DNA of 64,000 nucleotides, from contig NZ_CP177357.1 of NCBI RefSeq assembly GCF_046845755.1, positions 1,798,001 to 1,862,000 on the forward strand, given 5' to 3'. This DNA comes from Rubrivirga sp046845755. GTDB lineage: Bacteria > Bacteroidota > Rhodothermia > Rhodothermales > Rubricoccaceae. Within the stretch, counting starts at the first letter, position 1, and every line of letters starts with the position of its first letter. The position numbers were made by a program, and so were the translations under genes. The notes beneath the pieces are model-generated. The model was not told where the DNA came from. It worked only from the letters and a program-made list of their open reading frames with translations, and ran no database searches. This document shows, in pieces, positions 7,326 to 16,115 of the stretch.

Positions 7326-8021
7326 TCATCCCCCTTCGATGAGCAGGTACGCCGTCGCGAGGGCACCCAGGTAGGTGAGGGCCACCAGCGCCGCCGCGGC
7401 GAGGCGCGTCGCCAGCCCTTTGCGCAGGGTCGACCGGTAGCCGAAGTAGGCCACGGCACCGAGCAGGATCTCGGGGAGGATGACGTACGCCGCGACGGGG
7501 CCGACCGTCGCAACCGCGACGGCCCGCCAGATCGGGACGGCCCACAGGGTCGCCTCCGCCGCCACGAGCACGCCCCCGACCAGGATGGCAGCCCACCCGG
7601 CCCCCCAGCCGAACGACCCGCGAGCGAGCCGGTCGGCGGCGTAGAGCGCCGGCCATAGGGCGACCGTCCACATCCCGGCCATCGCGAGGGGGACGTCCCA
7701 GAGGCGCGGGCCGCCGGTGTCGGCGAAGTCGAGGCTCCCCAGCACGGACGCGAGGAACGCGTCGGGGACCACCTGGAACACGCTCAGCGGGACCAGGAAC
7801 GCCCACAGACGCACCCAGTCGGTGTGCCCGCGCCACGTGCCCACGAGGGGCAGGGCGACGTTGTAGACCGCCACGATCGCGAGCAGGCGCCACCCCAGAT
7901 CGCCGACGGGCACCGCCAACCCCACGGCGGCGACGACGGCGAACGCGAGATGGCCCGCAAGCGCGTCGCGGACCGCCCGGCCGGCGGCCCGACTCGGAGG
8001 GGGCGGGGACAGCGCGGCCAC
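7326..8021 (-). CDS. Multi-pass membrane protein of unknown function
   Basis: I do not recognise this 231-aa protein. It has about six to seven hydrophobic segments (for example HLAFAVVAAVGLAVPVG, LLAIVAVYNVALPLVG, AAILVGGVLVAAEATLW and ALVALTYLGALATAYLLI) linked by short Arg/Asp-bearing loops, so it is an inner-membrane protein. Conserved-looking polar or aromatic motifs between helices are GTWRGHTDW, RLWDVPLAMAGMW and RSTLRKGL. It begins only 4 bp after the stop codon of the HmuY-like gene at 8026 on the same strand, so the two are probably cotranscribed. Nothing in the sequence shows a transport or enzymatic motif. A CDS is supported by frame-wide coding character and the tight spacing. 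Confidence 0.72.
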   Translation of the reverse strand: MAALSPPPPSRAAGRAVRDALAGHLAFAVVAAVGLAVPVGDLGWRLLAIVAVYNVALPLVGTWRGHTDWVRLWAFLVPLSVFQVVPDAFLASVLGSLDFADTGGPRLWDVPLAMAGMWTVALWPALYAADRLARGSFGWGAGWAAILVGGVLVAAEATLWAVPIWRAVAVATVGPVAAYVILPEILLGAVAYFGYRSTLRKGLATRLAAAALVALTYLGALATAYLLIEGG

Positions 8022-8025
8022 CGGG

Positions 8026-8592
8026 CTAGTCGGCGAGCGCGGCGACCTCCAACGTCACGTACCGGGGCCGGATGCCGCTCGGCAGCGCGTCGCCGAGCAC
8101 GTAGCGCACGAAGCGGACTTTGGCCGCGGAGCCGTCGGCGCGCCGGACGACGAGCGTGCGGTCGGCGAGCGGCTGGACGCCGTTCGACTCGTACGCGTAC
8201 CAGCCGTTGCCCGACCCGTTGCAGACGACGCGCGCCGCGCCGCGCGGGCACTCGCCGTTGCCGTCGGAGTCGAGCCCGTCCGGGAGCGCGGTGACGGCGT
8301 CGAAGGGCTGCTCGACGAGCGCGCCGAGCACGGCGCCCGGCCCGCTGGCGCCGCCGTTGAGGATGACCTCCGTCCCGCGCAAGCCGATGTCCCAGGCCGC
8401 CGAGGCCGAGTCGGCGCGGACCTCGTCGCTGGCGGCGACGATCACGGCGCCGTCGCGGAGCGAGACGAGGGTGAACGGGCCGTCGGAGCGGCCCATGCCG
8501 GCCGAGTACGTGGCGATGTCCTCGATCAGGAAGGTCTGGGCGCTGGCGGGGAGCGCGAGGAGCGCGAGCGCGAGGGCGGCGAGTCGGAGCAT
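8026..8592 (-). CDS. HmuY-like secreted protein
   Basis: This 188-aa protein has a cleavable signal peptide (LALALLALPASAQ, cleavage about residue 19). The mature part carries the pattern AAWDIGLRGTEVILNGG, which is characteristic of the HmuY family, and ends in a beta-rich stretch VRFVRYVLGD...YVTLEVAAL. HmuY proteins of Bacteroidota are secreted or lipid-anchored haem-binding proteins that feed a TonB-dependent receptor, but many relatives have lost haem ligands and their ligands are unknown. No TonB receptor gene is adjacent here. It shares a likely transcript with the membrane gene at 7326. No lipobox is visible, so it is periplasmic or secreted. The family assignment rests on the WDI/NGG pattern and overall size. 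Confidence 0.7.
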   Translation of the reverse strand: MLRLAALALALLALPASAQTFLIEDIATYSAGMGRSDGPFTLVSLRDGAVIVAASDEVRADSASAAWDIGLRGTEVILNGGASGPGAVLGALVEQPFDAVTALPDGLDSDGNGECPRGAARVVCNGSGNGWYAYESNGVQPLADRTLVVRRADGSAAKVRFVRYVLGDALPSGIRPRYVTLEVAALAD

Positions 8593-8713
8593 CGGAAAAG
8601 AGCGGGTGTCGGGGATCAGCGCCGGTCGGGCGCTCGGGGTGCGGCGGCAGGGTGAGGGTAAGGTGGGTTAGCAGTGCTCGCTCCCACCGCGTCATCCCGC
8701 ATCTTCTGGTGGG

Positions 8714-11530
8714 TCAGCCCAAGAGAGCGCGGAGTTCGTCGGCCGCCGCCGCGAGGGCGTCGTCCAGGCCCGCGGGGTTCTTGCCGCCGGCGGTCGCGAG
8801 ATGGGGGCGCCCCCCTCCCCCGCCGCCGACGCGCTTGGCGAGCGCGCCGACCAGCTTGCCGGCCTGCACGCCGCGCTTGACGAGGTCGTCGGTGACGGAC
8901 GCGGCGAGGAATGCCTTGCCCTCGGCGTCGTCGGCCGAGCCGAAGACGGCGACGCCCGACGCCATCTGCTCGCGGGCGGACTCGGCGAGGTCACGAAGCG
9001 TGTCCATGTCGGCGCCGTCGACGCGCGCCGTCGCCAGCGAGACGCCGTCGATGTCGGCGGCGTTGGCGAGCGTCTCGCCCAGACCCGCGGCGGCCTGCTG
9101 GCCCTTGAGCGTCGCCAGCTCCGATTCGAGCGCCTTGACGCTCGCTTGCAGACCTGCCACGGCGGGCGCGAGCCCGTCGGGGAGCTGCTTGAAGTGGCCG
9201 CGCGCGGCGTCGAGCTCGGCGAGCTGGCCGTCGAGCCACGCCAGGGCCGCCTCGCCCGCGACGGCCTCGACGCGGCGGACGCCGGACGCGACCGAGCCCT
9301 CGGCCGTCAGCCGGAACAGGCCGACCTCGCCGGTGCTCGCGACGTGCGTGCCGCCGCAGAGCTCGACCGAGTCGGGCCCGAAGGTGATGACGCGGACGCG
9401 CTCGCCGTACTTCTCGCCGAAGAGCGCCATCGCCCCGCGCGCACGCGCCTCGTCGAGCGGCACGTCACGGTCCTCGCCCTTGGCGACGTTCGCCAGCACG
9501 AGTTCGTTGACGCGCGCCTCGACCGTCCGCCGCTCGTCGTCGGTCATCCGCTCAAAGTGCGAGAAGTCGAACCGGAGGCGGTCGGGCGCGACGAGCGAGC
9601 CCTTCTGCTGGACGTGCGTCCCCAACGTCTCGCGGAGCGCGGCGTGGAGCAGGTGCGTCGCCGTGTGGTGGCGCATGATCCGCTGGCGGCGGGCGGCGTC
9701 GACGGTCGCGGTCACGCTCGCGTCGCGGTCGCTCGGGAGCGCGTCGACCACGTGGACAATGACGCCGTCGGCGCCCTTCGTCGTGTCGAGGACGGTGAGG
9801 GTCTCGTCGCCGACCGCCAGCGTGCCGGTGTCGCCGACCTGCCCGCCGGACTCGGCGTAGAACGGGGTCCGGTCGAGCACCACCTCGTGGCGGGCCTCCG
9901 CGCCCTCCCCGACCGTCCGCGTCTTCAGGATCCGAGCGTCGTCGACGGTGAGCGTGTCGTAGCCGACGAACTCGATGGCCTCGGGCGTGTCGGCGGTCGC
10001 GTCCCACAGGTCGACGTCGTCGCTGGCGGCGGAGAACCCGGCGGCGGCGCGGGCGCGATCCCGCTGCTCGCCCATGAGCTCTTCGAACCGGGCCTCGTCG
10101 ACGCTCAGGCCCCGCTCGCGCGCCATGACGGCGGTGAGGTCGGAGGGGAAGCCGTAGGTGTCGTGAAGGAGGAAGGCGACTTCGCCCGGGACCGTGCGGG
10201 CCTCGGCCTGCTGGCGTACGTCCTCGATCACCTCGTCGAGCGTCTTGCCGATGTAGGCCTTCTGCAAAAGGTCGACGGCGCTGCGGTCCTCCGCCAGCCC
10301 ATCGGTGTCCTCGACGTACCCGGCGACCGAGTCGAACAGGTCGATGCCCCCCGCCAGGGTCCGTAGGAAGGCCTCCTCCTCGCCCGTGATGATCCGGGCC
10401 GCCGTCTCCTGCGATTCCATAAGCTCCGGGAACGCGCCGCCCATCTCCTCCACCAGCGCGGGGAGCAGCGACGCCAGGAACGGCTGGCGCAAGCCGAGCG
10501 CCTGGTAGCCGTAGCGGACGGCACGGCGCAGGATCCGGCGGAGCACGTAGCCGCGGCCCGTGTTGCCCGGCAGCGCCCCGTCGGCGATCGCGACGGCGAG
10601 CGTGCGGACGTGGTCGGCCACGACGCGCATGGCCACGCGGACGCGCTTGTCGTCGGGGTCGGACTCGTCGTAGGCGTCATACGCCTTGAGCCCGGCCGTC
10701 TCACTCAGCGCGGCGAGGATACCCGTAAAGAGGTCGGTGTCGTAGTTCGAGGTCTTGCCCTGGAGCACTGCCGCGATCCGCTCGAAGCCCATCCCCGTGT
10801 CGATGTGCTTGTCGGCGAGCGGCGCCAGCACGGTCTGGTCGCCGTCCTTGGTCGCGTCGAACTGGATGAACACGAGATTCCAGATCTCCATCACGCGCGG
10901 GTCGTCCTTGTTGACGAGCGCCTCGCCGGGCACCATCGCCCGCTCGTGGTCGTCGCGGAGGTCGACGTGGATCTCGGAGCACGGGCCGCACGGGCCGGTC
11001 TCGCCCATCATCCAGAAGTTGTCCTTCGAGGACTGGTAGAGGATGTGGGACGGCGGGACGGCCGTGGTCTCGGCCCACAGCTCGGCCGCCTCGGTGTCGG
11101 GCCCCAGCCCGAGCGCCTCGTCGCCCTCGTGGACCGTCACGTACAGGCGCTCCGGATCGAGCCCCCAGCGGTCGACGAGCAGCTCCCAGGCCCAGGCGAT
11201 GGCCTCAGGCTTGAAGTAGTCCCCGAAGCTCCAGTTGCCGAGCATCTCGAAGAACGTGTGGTGGTAGGTGTCCAGCCCCACCTCATCGAGGTCGTTGTGC
11301 TTGCCGGAGACGCGCAGGCACTTCTGGGTGTCGGCGACGCGGACGTACGGGCGCGAGCCGGTGCCCAGGAAGACGTCCTTGAACGGGTTCATGCCCGCGT
11401 TGATAAACAGCAGCGTCGGGTCGTCCTGGGGGACGATCGGCGCGCTGGGGACGATCTCGTGGCCCTTCTCGCGGAAAAAGTCGAAGAAGGCGGCGCGGAT
11501 GTCCTGGGCGGACTGGGGGCGGCTCGGCAT
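8714..11530 (-). CDS. alaS: Alanyl-tRNA synthetase
   Basis: This 938-aa enzyme ligates alanine to tRNA-Ala in the cytoplasm. The N-terminal class II catalytic domain opens with FFDFFREKGHEIVPSAP and contains LLFINAGMNPFK. The editing domain is intact, with the HHTATHLLHA zinc/active-site motif near residue 618 and CGGTHVAS near 724, which clear mischarged Ser and Gly. The C-terminal oligomerisation/C-Ala domain has the usual glycine run before RPHLATAGGKNPAGL and ends DELRALLG. The length is slightly above the usual 875. Start ATG 11530 agrees with the family's N-terminus, and a TAGCTTTCG box lies 25-33 bp upstream. It is a monocistronic housekeeping gene. Confidence 0.98.
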   Translation of the reverse strand: MPSRPQSAQDIRAAFFDFFREKGHEIVPSAPIVPQDDPTLLFINAGMNPFKDVFLGTGSRPYVRVADTQKCLRVSGKHNDLDEVGLDTYHHTFFEMLGNWSFGDYFKPEAIAWAWELLVDRWGLDPERLYVTVHEGDEALGLGPDTEAAELWAETTAVPPSHILYQSSKDNFWMMGETGPCGPCSEIHVDLRDDHERAMVPGEALVNKDDPRVMEIWNLVFIQFDATKDGDQTVLAPLADKHIDTGMGFERIAAVLQGKTSNYDTDLFTGILAALSETAGLKAYDAYDESDPDDKRVRVAMRVVADHVRTLAVAIADGALPGNTGRGYVLRRILRRAVRYGYQALGLRQPFLASLLPALVEEMGGAFPELMESQETAARIITGEEEAFLRTLAGGIDLFDSVAGYVEDTDGLAEDRSAVDLLQKAYIGKTLDEVIEDVRQQAEARTVPGEVAFLLHDTYGFPSDLTAVMARERGLSVDEARFEELMGEQRDRARAAAGFSAASDDVDLWDATADTPEAIEFVGYDTLTVDDARILKTRTVGEGAEARHEVVLDRTPFYAESGGQVGDTGTLAVGDETLTVLDTTKGADGVIVHVVDALPSDRDASVTATVDAARRQRIMRHHTATHLLHAALRETLGTHVQQKGSLVAPDRLRFDFSHFERMTDDERRTVEARVNELVLANVAKGEDRDVPLDEARARGAMALFGEKYGERVRVITFGPDSVELCGGTHVASTGEVGLFRLTAEGSVASGVRRVEAVAGEAALAWLDGQLAELDAARGHFKQLPDGLAPAVAGLQASVKALESELATLKGQQAAAGLGETLANAADIDGVSLATARVDGADMDTLRDLAESAREQMASGVAVFGSADDAEGKAFLAASVTDDLVKRGVQAGKLVGALAKRVGGGGGGRPHLATAGGKNPAGLDDALAAAADELRALLG

Positions 11531-11554
11531 CGGTCGGTCGAAGTCGGGGGAGCG

Positions 11555-11563
11555 CGAAAGCTA
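11555..11563 (-). promoter_or_regulatory. Promoter -7 box for alaS
   Basis: TAGCTTTCG on the minus strand, 25 bp from the alaS start, differs from TAnnTTTG only by a C. It is one of several near-identical boxes upstream of genes in this window. Confidence 0.5.
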
Positions 11564-11751
11564 GCGCGGGCCCCGGGCGGCTCCGGGCAGACCGTGGGGA
11601 TTCGCGGGCCCCGACGGGGCGGCGGTGCGGGCCCGTGGGCGAGCTGGGACACCGCGGCGGGCCGGTCGGCCCAGCCGGCGCGCTCATAGCCGCGGAAATG
11701 AAACTTTTTTGGCCGAAACAGGTGCTTACGCCTCCCCTCTCCCTCCCCCTC

Positions 11752-13503
11752 ATGCAAGACTTCTTTACCAACGTCGAGGCGACGATGGGTCCGTTGTGGC
11801 CCGTCTTGGTCTTCGTCCTCATCCTGCTCGTCGGCTACGTCGTGGCCAAGGTCGTCGAGGGCGTCGTCCGCGGCGCGCTCAAGCGGACGACCATCGACGA
11901 CCGCTTTCTCGCGTCGCTCTCCGACTCGCCCCAGATCTCGTCCGAGAAGATCGGCGGGCGGATCGCGTTCTGGATCGTGATGGTCCTGGCGCTGATCGCC
12001 GCCTTCAACGCCGTCGACCTGGGCGACGTGGGCGGCCCGCTCGGCGGGTTCGTCAGCACCATCATCGCGTTCATCCCGAACCTCATCGGCGCGCTCCTGC
12101 TGGCGATTGTGGCGTACGCCGTCGCTCGCGTGCTGTCGATGCTCACGACGAAGGCCCTCCACGCCGCCAACATCGACGAGCGCATCGCCACAGCCGGCGA
12201 CGCGACCCCGGCCCCGGCCGGTCACGGCTCGTCGCCCGCTGGCGAAGTCAGCCCCGGCGCAGAGGCCGACCTGGCCGCCGCCCACGACCGCGCCGAGGCC
12301 CGCATGGCGGGCGGGGCCGCGGCCCGCTCCGGCGGCGCTGCGGGCCGATCCGGCGGCACGTCGCTGGCGGAGACGCTGGGCACGGCGGTCTTCTACTTCG
12401 TGATCCTGCTGTTCCTGCCGGCCATCCTGGGCGCGCTGGAGCTGAGCGGGATTCTCGCGCCGGTCCAGGGGCTCGTCAACGAGATCCTGGCGTTCCTGCC
12501 GAACCTCCTGCTCGCGGCCATCATCCTGGTCGTCGGCGCGTTCGTGGCCCGGGTGATCCGCAAGATCGTGGCGAACCTCGCCGCGGCCGCCGGGGCCAAC
12601 CAGCTCAGCGAGCGCGTCGGGCTGGCGAAGGCGACGGGCGGGACGCAGCTGAGCGACCTGCTCGGCCTGGTGGTCTACATCCTGGTGCTGATCCCCGTCA
12701 TCGTGTCGGCGCTGCAGGCGCTCGACGTGGAGGCCGTCACGGCCCCCGCCTCGGCGATGCTGGCCCAGTTCCTGGAGGCCATCCCGCGCATCTTTGTCGC
12801 CGCGCTGATCCTGGGGATCGCCTACGTCGTCGGCCGTCTGCTGGCGTCGCTGGTGTCGTCGCTGCTGGCGGGCGTCGGGTTCAACCGTCTCTTTGAAGGG
12901 CTCGGCTTCCGGTCCGCCCGCAGCGAGGTGGTCCAGCCGACCGACGCCGGCGACGCCGTGCGCGCGGAGTCGCTCGACACCAAGACGCCGGCCGGGCTGG
13001 CGGGCTGGGTGGTCCTGGTCGCCGTCATGCTGTTCGCGGCGACGGAGGCCGCCGCCGCGCTCGGGCTCGCCTCGCTGGCGGTGCTCGTGGCCGAGTTCAC
13101 CGTGCTCGCCGGCCAGGTGCTGCTGGGCCTGCTGATCTTCGCCGTGGGCTTGTACCTGTCGAACCTGGCGTACCAGGCCGTCAAGTCGAACGCCTCGGAG
13201 CAGTCGGACATGCTGGCGGTCGCCGCGCGCGTCTCGATCCTGGTCTTTGCGGGAGCGATGGCGCTCAAGCAGATGGGCCTGGCCGACTCAATCGTCAACC
13301 TCGCCTTCGGGCTCATCTTGGGCGCGATCGCCCTGGCCGCCGCCATCGCCTTCGGGTGGGGCGGGCGCGACGTCGCGCGCGAGCAGCTCGAAAAGCTCCG
13401 CGACGCGAAGGACGCCCCGCGCGTGCTCAAGCCGAAGTCAAACGAGCCGGGCGCGAGCCCGCAGACGCGGCCCGACCTCACGGACACGACGCCGGGCTCC
13501 TAA
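11752..13503 (+). CDS. Mechanosensitive-channel-related protein with repeated TM helices
   Basis: This 583-aa membrane protein has several copies of the conserved glycine/asparagine-containing helix found at the N-terminus of some MscS-type channels (pattern FxPNLxxAxxxLxxGxxxARxxR; here FIPNLIGALLLAIVAYAVAR, FLPNLLLAAIILVVGAFVAR and AIPRIFVAALILGIAYVVGR). Between helices 3 and 4 is a low-complexity Ala/Gly/Pro cytoplasmic or periplasmic insert (about residues 145-205). It lacks the MscS beta domain and ends in a charged tail. The start at ATG 11752 is preferred over ATG 11698 because it follows the typical C/T-rich leader. The canonical MscS gene at 13618 follows on the same strand, which suggests linked roles in osmotic stress, but a terminator-like hairpin lies between them. 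Function is inferred from family only. Confidence 0.8.
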   Translation: MQDFFTNVEATMGPLWPVLVFVLILLVGYVVAKVVEGVVRGALKRTTIDDRFLASLSDSPQISSEKIGGRIAFWIVMVLALIAAFNAVDLGDVGGPLGGFVSTIIAFIPNLIGALLLAIVAYAVARVLSMLTTKALHAANIDERIATAGDATPAPAGHGSSPAGEVSPGAEADLAAAHDRAEARMAGGAAARSGGAAGRSGGTSLAETLGTAVFYFVILLFLPAILGALELSGILAPVQGLVNEILAFLPNLLLAAIILVVGAFVARVIRKIVANLAAAAGANQLSERVGLAKATGGTQLSDLLGLVVYILVLIPVIVSALQALDVEAVTAPASAMLAQFLEAIPRIFVAALILGIAYVVGRLLASLVSSLLAGVGFNRLFEGLGFRSARSEVVQPTDAGDAVRAESLDTKTPAGLAGWVVLVAVMLFAATEAAAALGLASLAVLVAEFTVLAGQVLLGLLIFAVGLYLSNLAYQAVKSNASEQSDMLAVAARVSILVFAGAMALKQMGLADSIVNLAFGLILGAIALAAAIAFGWGGRDVAREQLEKLRDAKDAPRVLKPKSNEPGASPQTRPDLTDTTPGS

Positions 13504-13521
13504 GCTCGCAGGTCGTTGTGG

Positions 13522-13553
13522 ACGCCCCCGCTGGCTTCGGCCGGCGGGGGCGT
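13522..13553 (+). terminator. Terminator-like hairpin after TM-helix gene
   Basis: ACGCCCCCGC and GCGGGGGCGT form a perfect 10-bp stem with an inner TGGC/GCC helix around TTCG. The stretch after it (TCGCGTTC) is only mildly T-rich, so termination may be partial and allow read-through into the MscS gene. Confidence 0.6.
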
Positions 13554-13617
13554 TCGCGTTCAGGCGAACCCCGGCGACGGGGCGCTCGTCCGAGCCGTCC
13601 ACCGACGACACCCGCGC

Positions 13618-14709
13618 ATGCAGCCCGACACGCTCTTTCAGGGGACGGTCCCCGTCGACACCGTCCTCACGCGAGCCGACCTTACGCCCGCCGAGGCGGC
13701 CGACACGGCCGCCGTGACCGTGGCCGACGCCACGAATGAGGCCGTCGACACCGTCCAGGGCTTCATCGATGGCTTTTTCGCCACGCTGCCCAAGATCGGC
13801 GTCGCGATCGTCGTCTTTCTCGCCTTCGTGCTTATCGCGCGGGTGATCCGCAACATCATCCACCGGGTGACGCCGGGCCCGAAAGACTCCAGCATTGGCA
13901 TCGTGATCGGGCGGCTGGCGTACGCGTTCCTGCTGCTGCTGGGCGTGCTCATCGGCCTCGTCATCATCTTCCCGACGTTCACGATCGGGAGCCTGCTGGG
14001 CGCGCTCGGGCTGGGCGGCGTGGCGCTCGGGTTCGCGTTCCAGGACATCTTCCAGAACCTGCTGGCGGGCATCCTCATCCTGCTTCGCGAGCCGTTTCGC
14101 GAGGGCGACGAGATCACCTCGGGCGCGTACACCGGGACGGTTGAGGCCATCGAGACGCGGGCCACCTTTATCCGGACGTACGACGGCCGCCGGGTCATCA
14201 TCCCGAACTCGCAGATCTACTCCGACCCGGTCCAGGTTATCACGGCCTACCAGCGCGTGCGGAGCGAGTACGACGTCGGGATCGGCTACGGCGACGACAT
14301 CGGGGAGGCGAAGCGGATCGCGCTGGAGACCGTCCGCGGCATCGAGGGCGTGATGAAGGACCCGGCGCCCGACGTGTTGACGTGGGACCTTGCCGGCTCG
14401 TCCGTCAACTTGCGCGTGCGCTGGTGGAGCGACCCGACGCGCGCGAACGTCGTCAAGCTCCGCGACGCCGTTCTGATGCAGGTGAGCCAGTCGCTGCTCG
14501 CGGCCGGCATCGACCTGCCGTTCCCGACGCAGCAGATCCTGTGGCACGACCAGACCGAGGCGACCGACGGCGACCGCACGCGCCAGCGTGAGGGCTGGCC
14601 CGTGCCGAAGGACGGCAAGGCGCCGGAGCCGGCTCGGATCGCGCAGGCCATCCGCCAGACGGGCGGCGCGTCGTCCGAACAGAAGACGAGTAGAGGAGAA
14701 GACGAGTAG
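13618..14709 (+). CDS. MscS-family mechanosensitive ion channel
   Basis: This is a 363-aa small-conductance mechanosensitive channel of the inner membrane that releases solutes on hypo-osmotic shock. After about 55 soluble N-terminal residues there are three TM helices. The third holds the MscS pore signature GALGLGGVALGFAFQDIFQN, followed by LLAGILILLREPFREGDEI, leading into the beta domain (GTVEAIETRATFIRTYDGRRVIIPNSQIY) and the alpha/beta domain (VGIGYGDDIGEAKRIAL). Start ATG 13618 is chosen because upstream codons overlap the preceding hairpin. The C-terminal tail (QKTSRGEDE) is encoded by a perfect 16-bp tandem repeat at 14681-14712, probably a repeat-derived extension. Confidence 0.93.
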   Translation: MQPDTLFQGTVPVDTVLTRADLTPAEAADTAAVTVADATNEAVDTVQGFIDGFFATLPKIGVAIVVFLAFVLIARVIRNIIHRVTPGPKDSSIGIVIGRLAYAFLLLLGVLIGLVIIFPTFTIGSLLGALGLGGVALGFAFQDIFQNLLAGILILLREPFREGDEITSGAYTGTVEAIETRATFIRTYDGRRVIIPNSQIYSDPVQVITAYQRVRSEYDVGIGYGDDIGEAKRIALETVRGIEGVMKDPAPDVLTWDLAGSSVNLRVRWWSDPTRANVVKLRDAVLMQVSQSLLAAGIDLPFPTQQILWHDQTEATDGDRTRQREGWPVPKDGKAPEPARIAQAIRQTGGASSEQKTSRGEDE

Positions 14710-14793
14710 AGGAGGTCCTAATCGGTCGGGACCGTGGCTCGGGCACCGACGCACTTCCGTTCCTCTTCTCGGTCCACCGTCGTCTCTTCCCCA
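14681..14793. repeat. Tandem 16-bp repeat and inverted purine-rich arm between convergent genes
   Basis: AGAAGACGAGTAGAGG is present twice in perfect tandem (14681-14696 and 14697-14712) and encodes the last residues and stop of the MscS gene. About 40 bp further on, 14754-14793 holds the complementary arm (on the minus strand heptads such as GAAGAGA, GGACCGA, GAAGAGG). This arm ends just outside the aroC stop. A smaller ATCGGT/ACCGA hairpin lies in the loop. Confidence 0.7.
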
Positions 14794-14797
14794 GCCC

Positions 14798-16015
14798 CTA
14801 CAGCCCCCGCGCGCGGTCGGCATCGAGGCGCTCGCGAAGGGCCCCGAACGTGTCGCCGCCGTACCGCTCGATCAGCGCGACGGCGATCTCCCAGGCGACC
14901 GTGGCCTCGGCGACTGTGCTCGCGGCCGGGACGCTCGTGACGTCGCTGCGCTCGTAGCGCGTCGGCTGGGCCTCGCCCGTCTCGAGGTCGGCCGTCGCCA
15001 GCGGTTTGATAAGCGTCGGGATGGGTTTCATGGTGCCCCGGACCACGAGCGGCTGGCCGTTCGAGATGCCGCCCTCGACGCCGCCCGCGTGGTTCGACGT
15101 GCGCCCCCACCGGTCGCCGTCGCGCGTGATCGGGTCGTGGACCTCGGACCCGGGCCGCCGGCCGGCCAGCCACCCGTCGCCGACCTCGACCGACTTCTGG
15201 GCCTGGATCGACAGGATCGCCTGCGCGAGCCTCCCGTCCAGGCGTCGGTCGCCCTGGGCGTAGCTCCCGAGCCCGACCGGCACGCCCGTCGCGACGACCT
15301 CGTAGACGCCGCCGAGCGTGTCGCCGGCCTTTTTGGTGGCCTTGATGTGCTCGATCGTGCGCGCCGTCAGGTCGGCGTCGAGCATCCGAGTTTCCGACGC
15401 GTCGGCGGCGAGGTACAGCGCCCGGGCGCCGCCGCTCGCCAGCAAGGCGTCGCGGGCCTCAGCCCACTCGTTCGGGTCGTCCATGCCGACCTCGCCGAGC
15501 CGGACGACGTGGCTGCCGACCTCGATGCCGAGCGCGCGGAGCATCTGCCGCGCGACCGAGCAGCACGCCACGCGCATGGCCGTCTCGCGCGCCGACGACC
15601 GGTCAATGACCGGCCGCACGTCCGGCCCGTGCGGGGGGCGGTCGAACCCGTACTTCTGGGCGCCGACCAGGTCGGCGTGGCCGGGGCGAGGCAAGGTGAT
15701 CCGCTCGATGCCGTCGCCGTCGCCCTCGACGGCCATCTTTTCGGGCCACCCGGCCTTGTCCTTCTCGTACGCCGCGTTCGGGAGCAGCATCGCGACGGGG
15801 CTGCCCATCGTGTGCGAGAACCGCACGCCGCCGAGCACGTGGATCCGGTCGCGCTCGACCTTGGCGCGGCCGCCGCGCCCGTAGCCCAGCCACCGCCGCG
15901 CGAGGTGCTCGTCGATGTCGGCGGGCGTGACGGGGACGCCGGCGGGCAACCCTTCGACGATGCCGACGAGCGCTTCGCCGTGCGATTCGCCGGCGGTGAG
16001 ATAGCGGAGGGGCAT
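14798..16015 (-). CDS. aroC: Chorismate synthase
   Basis: This 405-aa enzyme makes chorismate from EPSP with reduced FMN, the last common step of aromatic amino acid biosynthesis. The N-terminus MPLRYLTAGESHGEALVGIVEG is the family signature and fixes the start at ATG 16015. Other markers are RRWLGYGRGGR, KVERDRIHVLGGVRFSHTMG and ARETAMRVACCSVARQ, and the C-terminal Asn-His-Ala-Gly-Gly-Val-Glu-Gly-Gly loop with SNGQPLVVRG. The length is slightly longer than the E. coli enzyme (361) and like Gram-positive and Bacteroidota forms. The gene is convergent with MscS and has no aro neighbours. A CACCTTTGC box lies near 16035-16043. Confidence 0.97.
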   Translation of the reverse strand: MPLRYLTAGESHGEALVGIVEGLPAGVPVTPADIDEHLARRWLGYGRGGRAKVERDRIHVLGGVRFSHTMGSPVAMLLPNAAYEKDKAGWPEKMAVEGDGDGIERITLPRPGHADLVGAQKYGFDRPPHGPDVRPVIDRSSARETAMRVACCSVARQMLRALGIEVGSHVVRLGEVGMDDPNEWAEARDALLASGGARALYLAADASETRMLDADLTARTIEHIKATKKAGDTLGGVYEVVATGVPVGLGSYAQGDRRLDGRLAQAILSIQAQKSVEVGDGWLAGRRPGSEVHDPITRDGDRWGRTSNHAGGVEGGISNGQPLVVRGTMKPIPTLIKPLATADLETGEAQPTRYERSDVTSVPAASTVAEATVAWEIAVALIERYGGDTFGALRERLDADRARGL

Positions 16016-16115
16016 CGGGAGGGGCTGTCGAGGAGCGCAAAGGTGCCGCCGAGGCGCCGTCAGCGCCAGCCGCCCGCGCCGAGATCCGGGGAAGTTCGCG
16101 GGCCGCCCCCGGTCC

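Noticed and set aside
8801..8830. Run of glycine codons in alaS that looks like an assembly error
   Set aside because: A Gly-rich stretch before RPHLATAGG is normal in the C-terminal domain of alanyl-tRNA synthetases.
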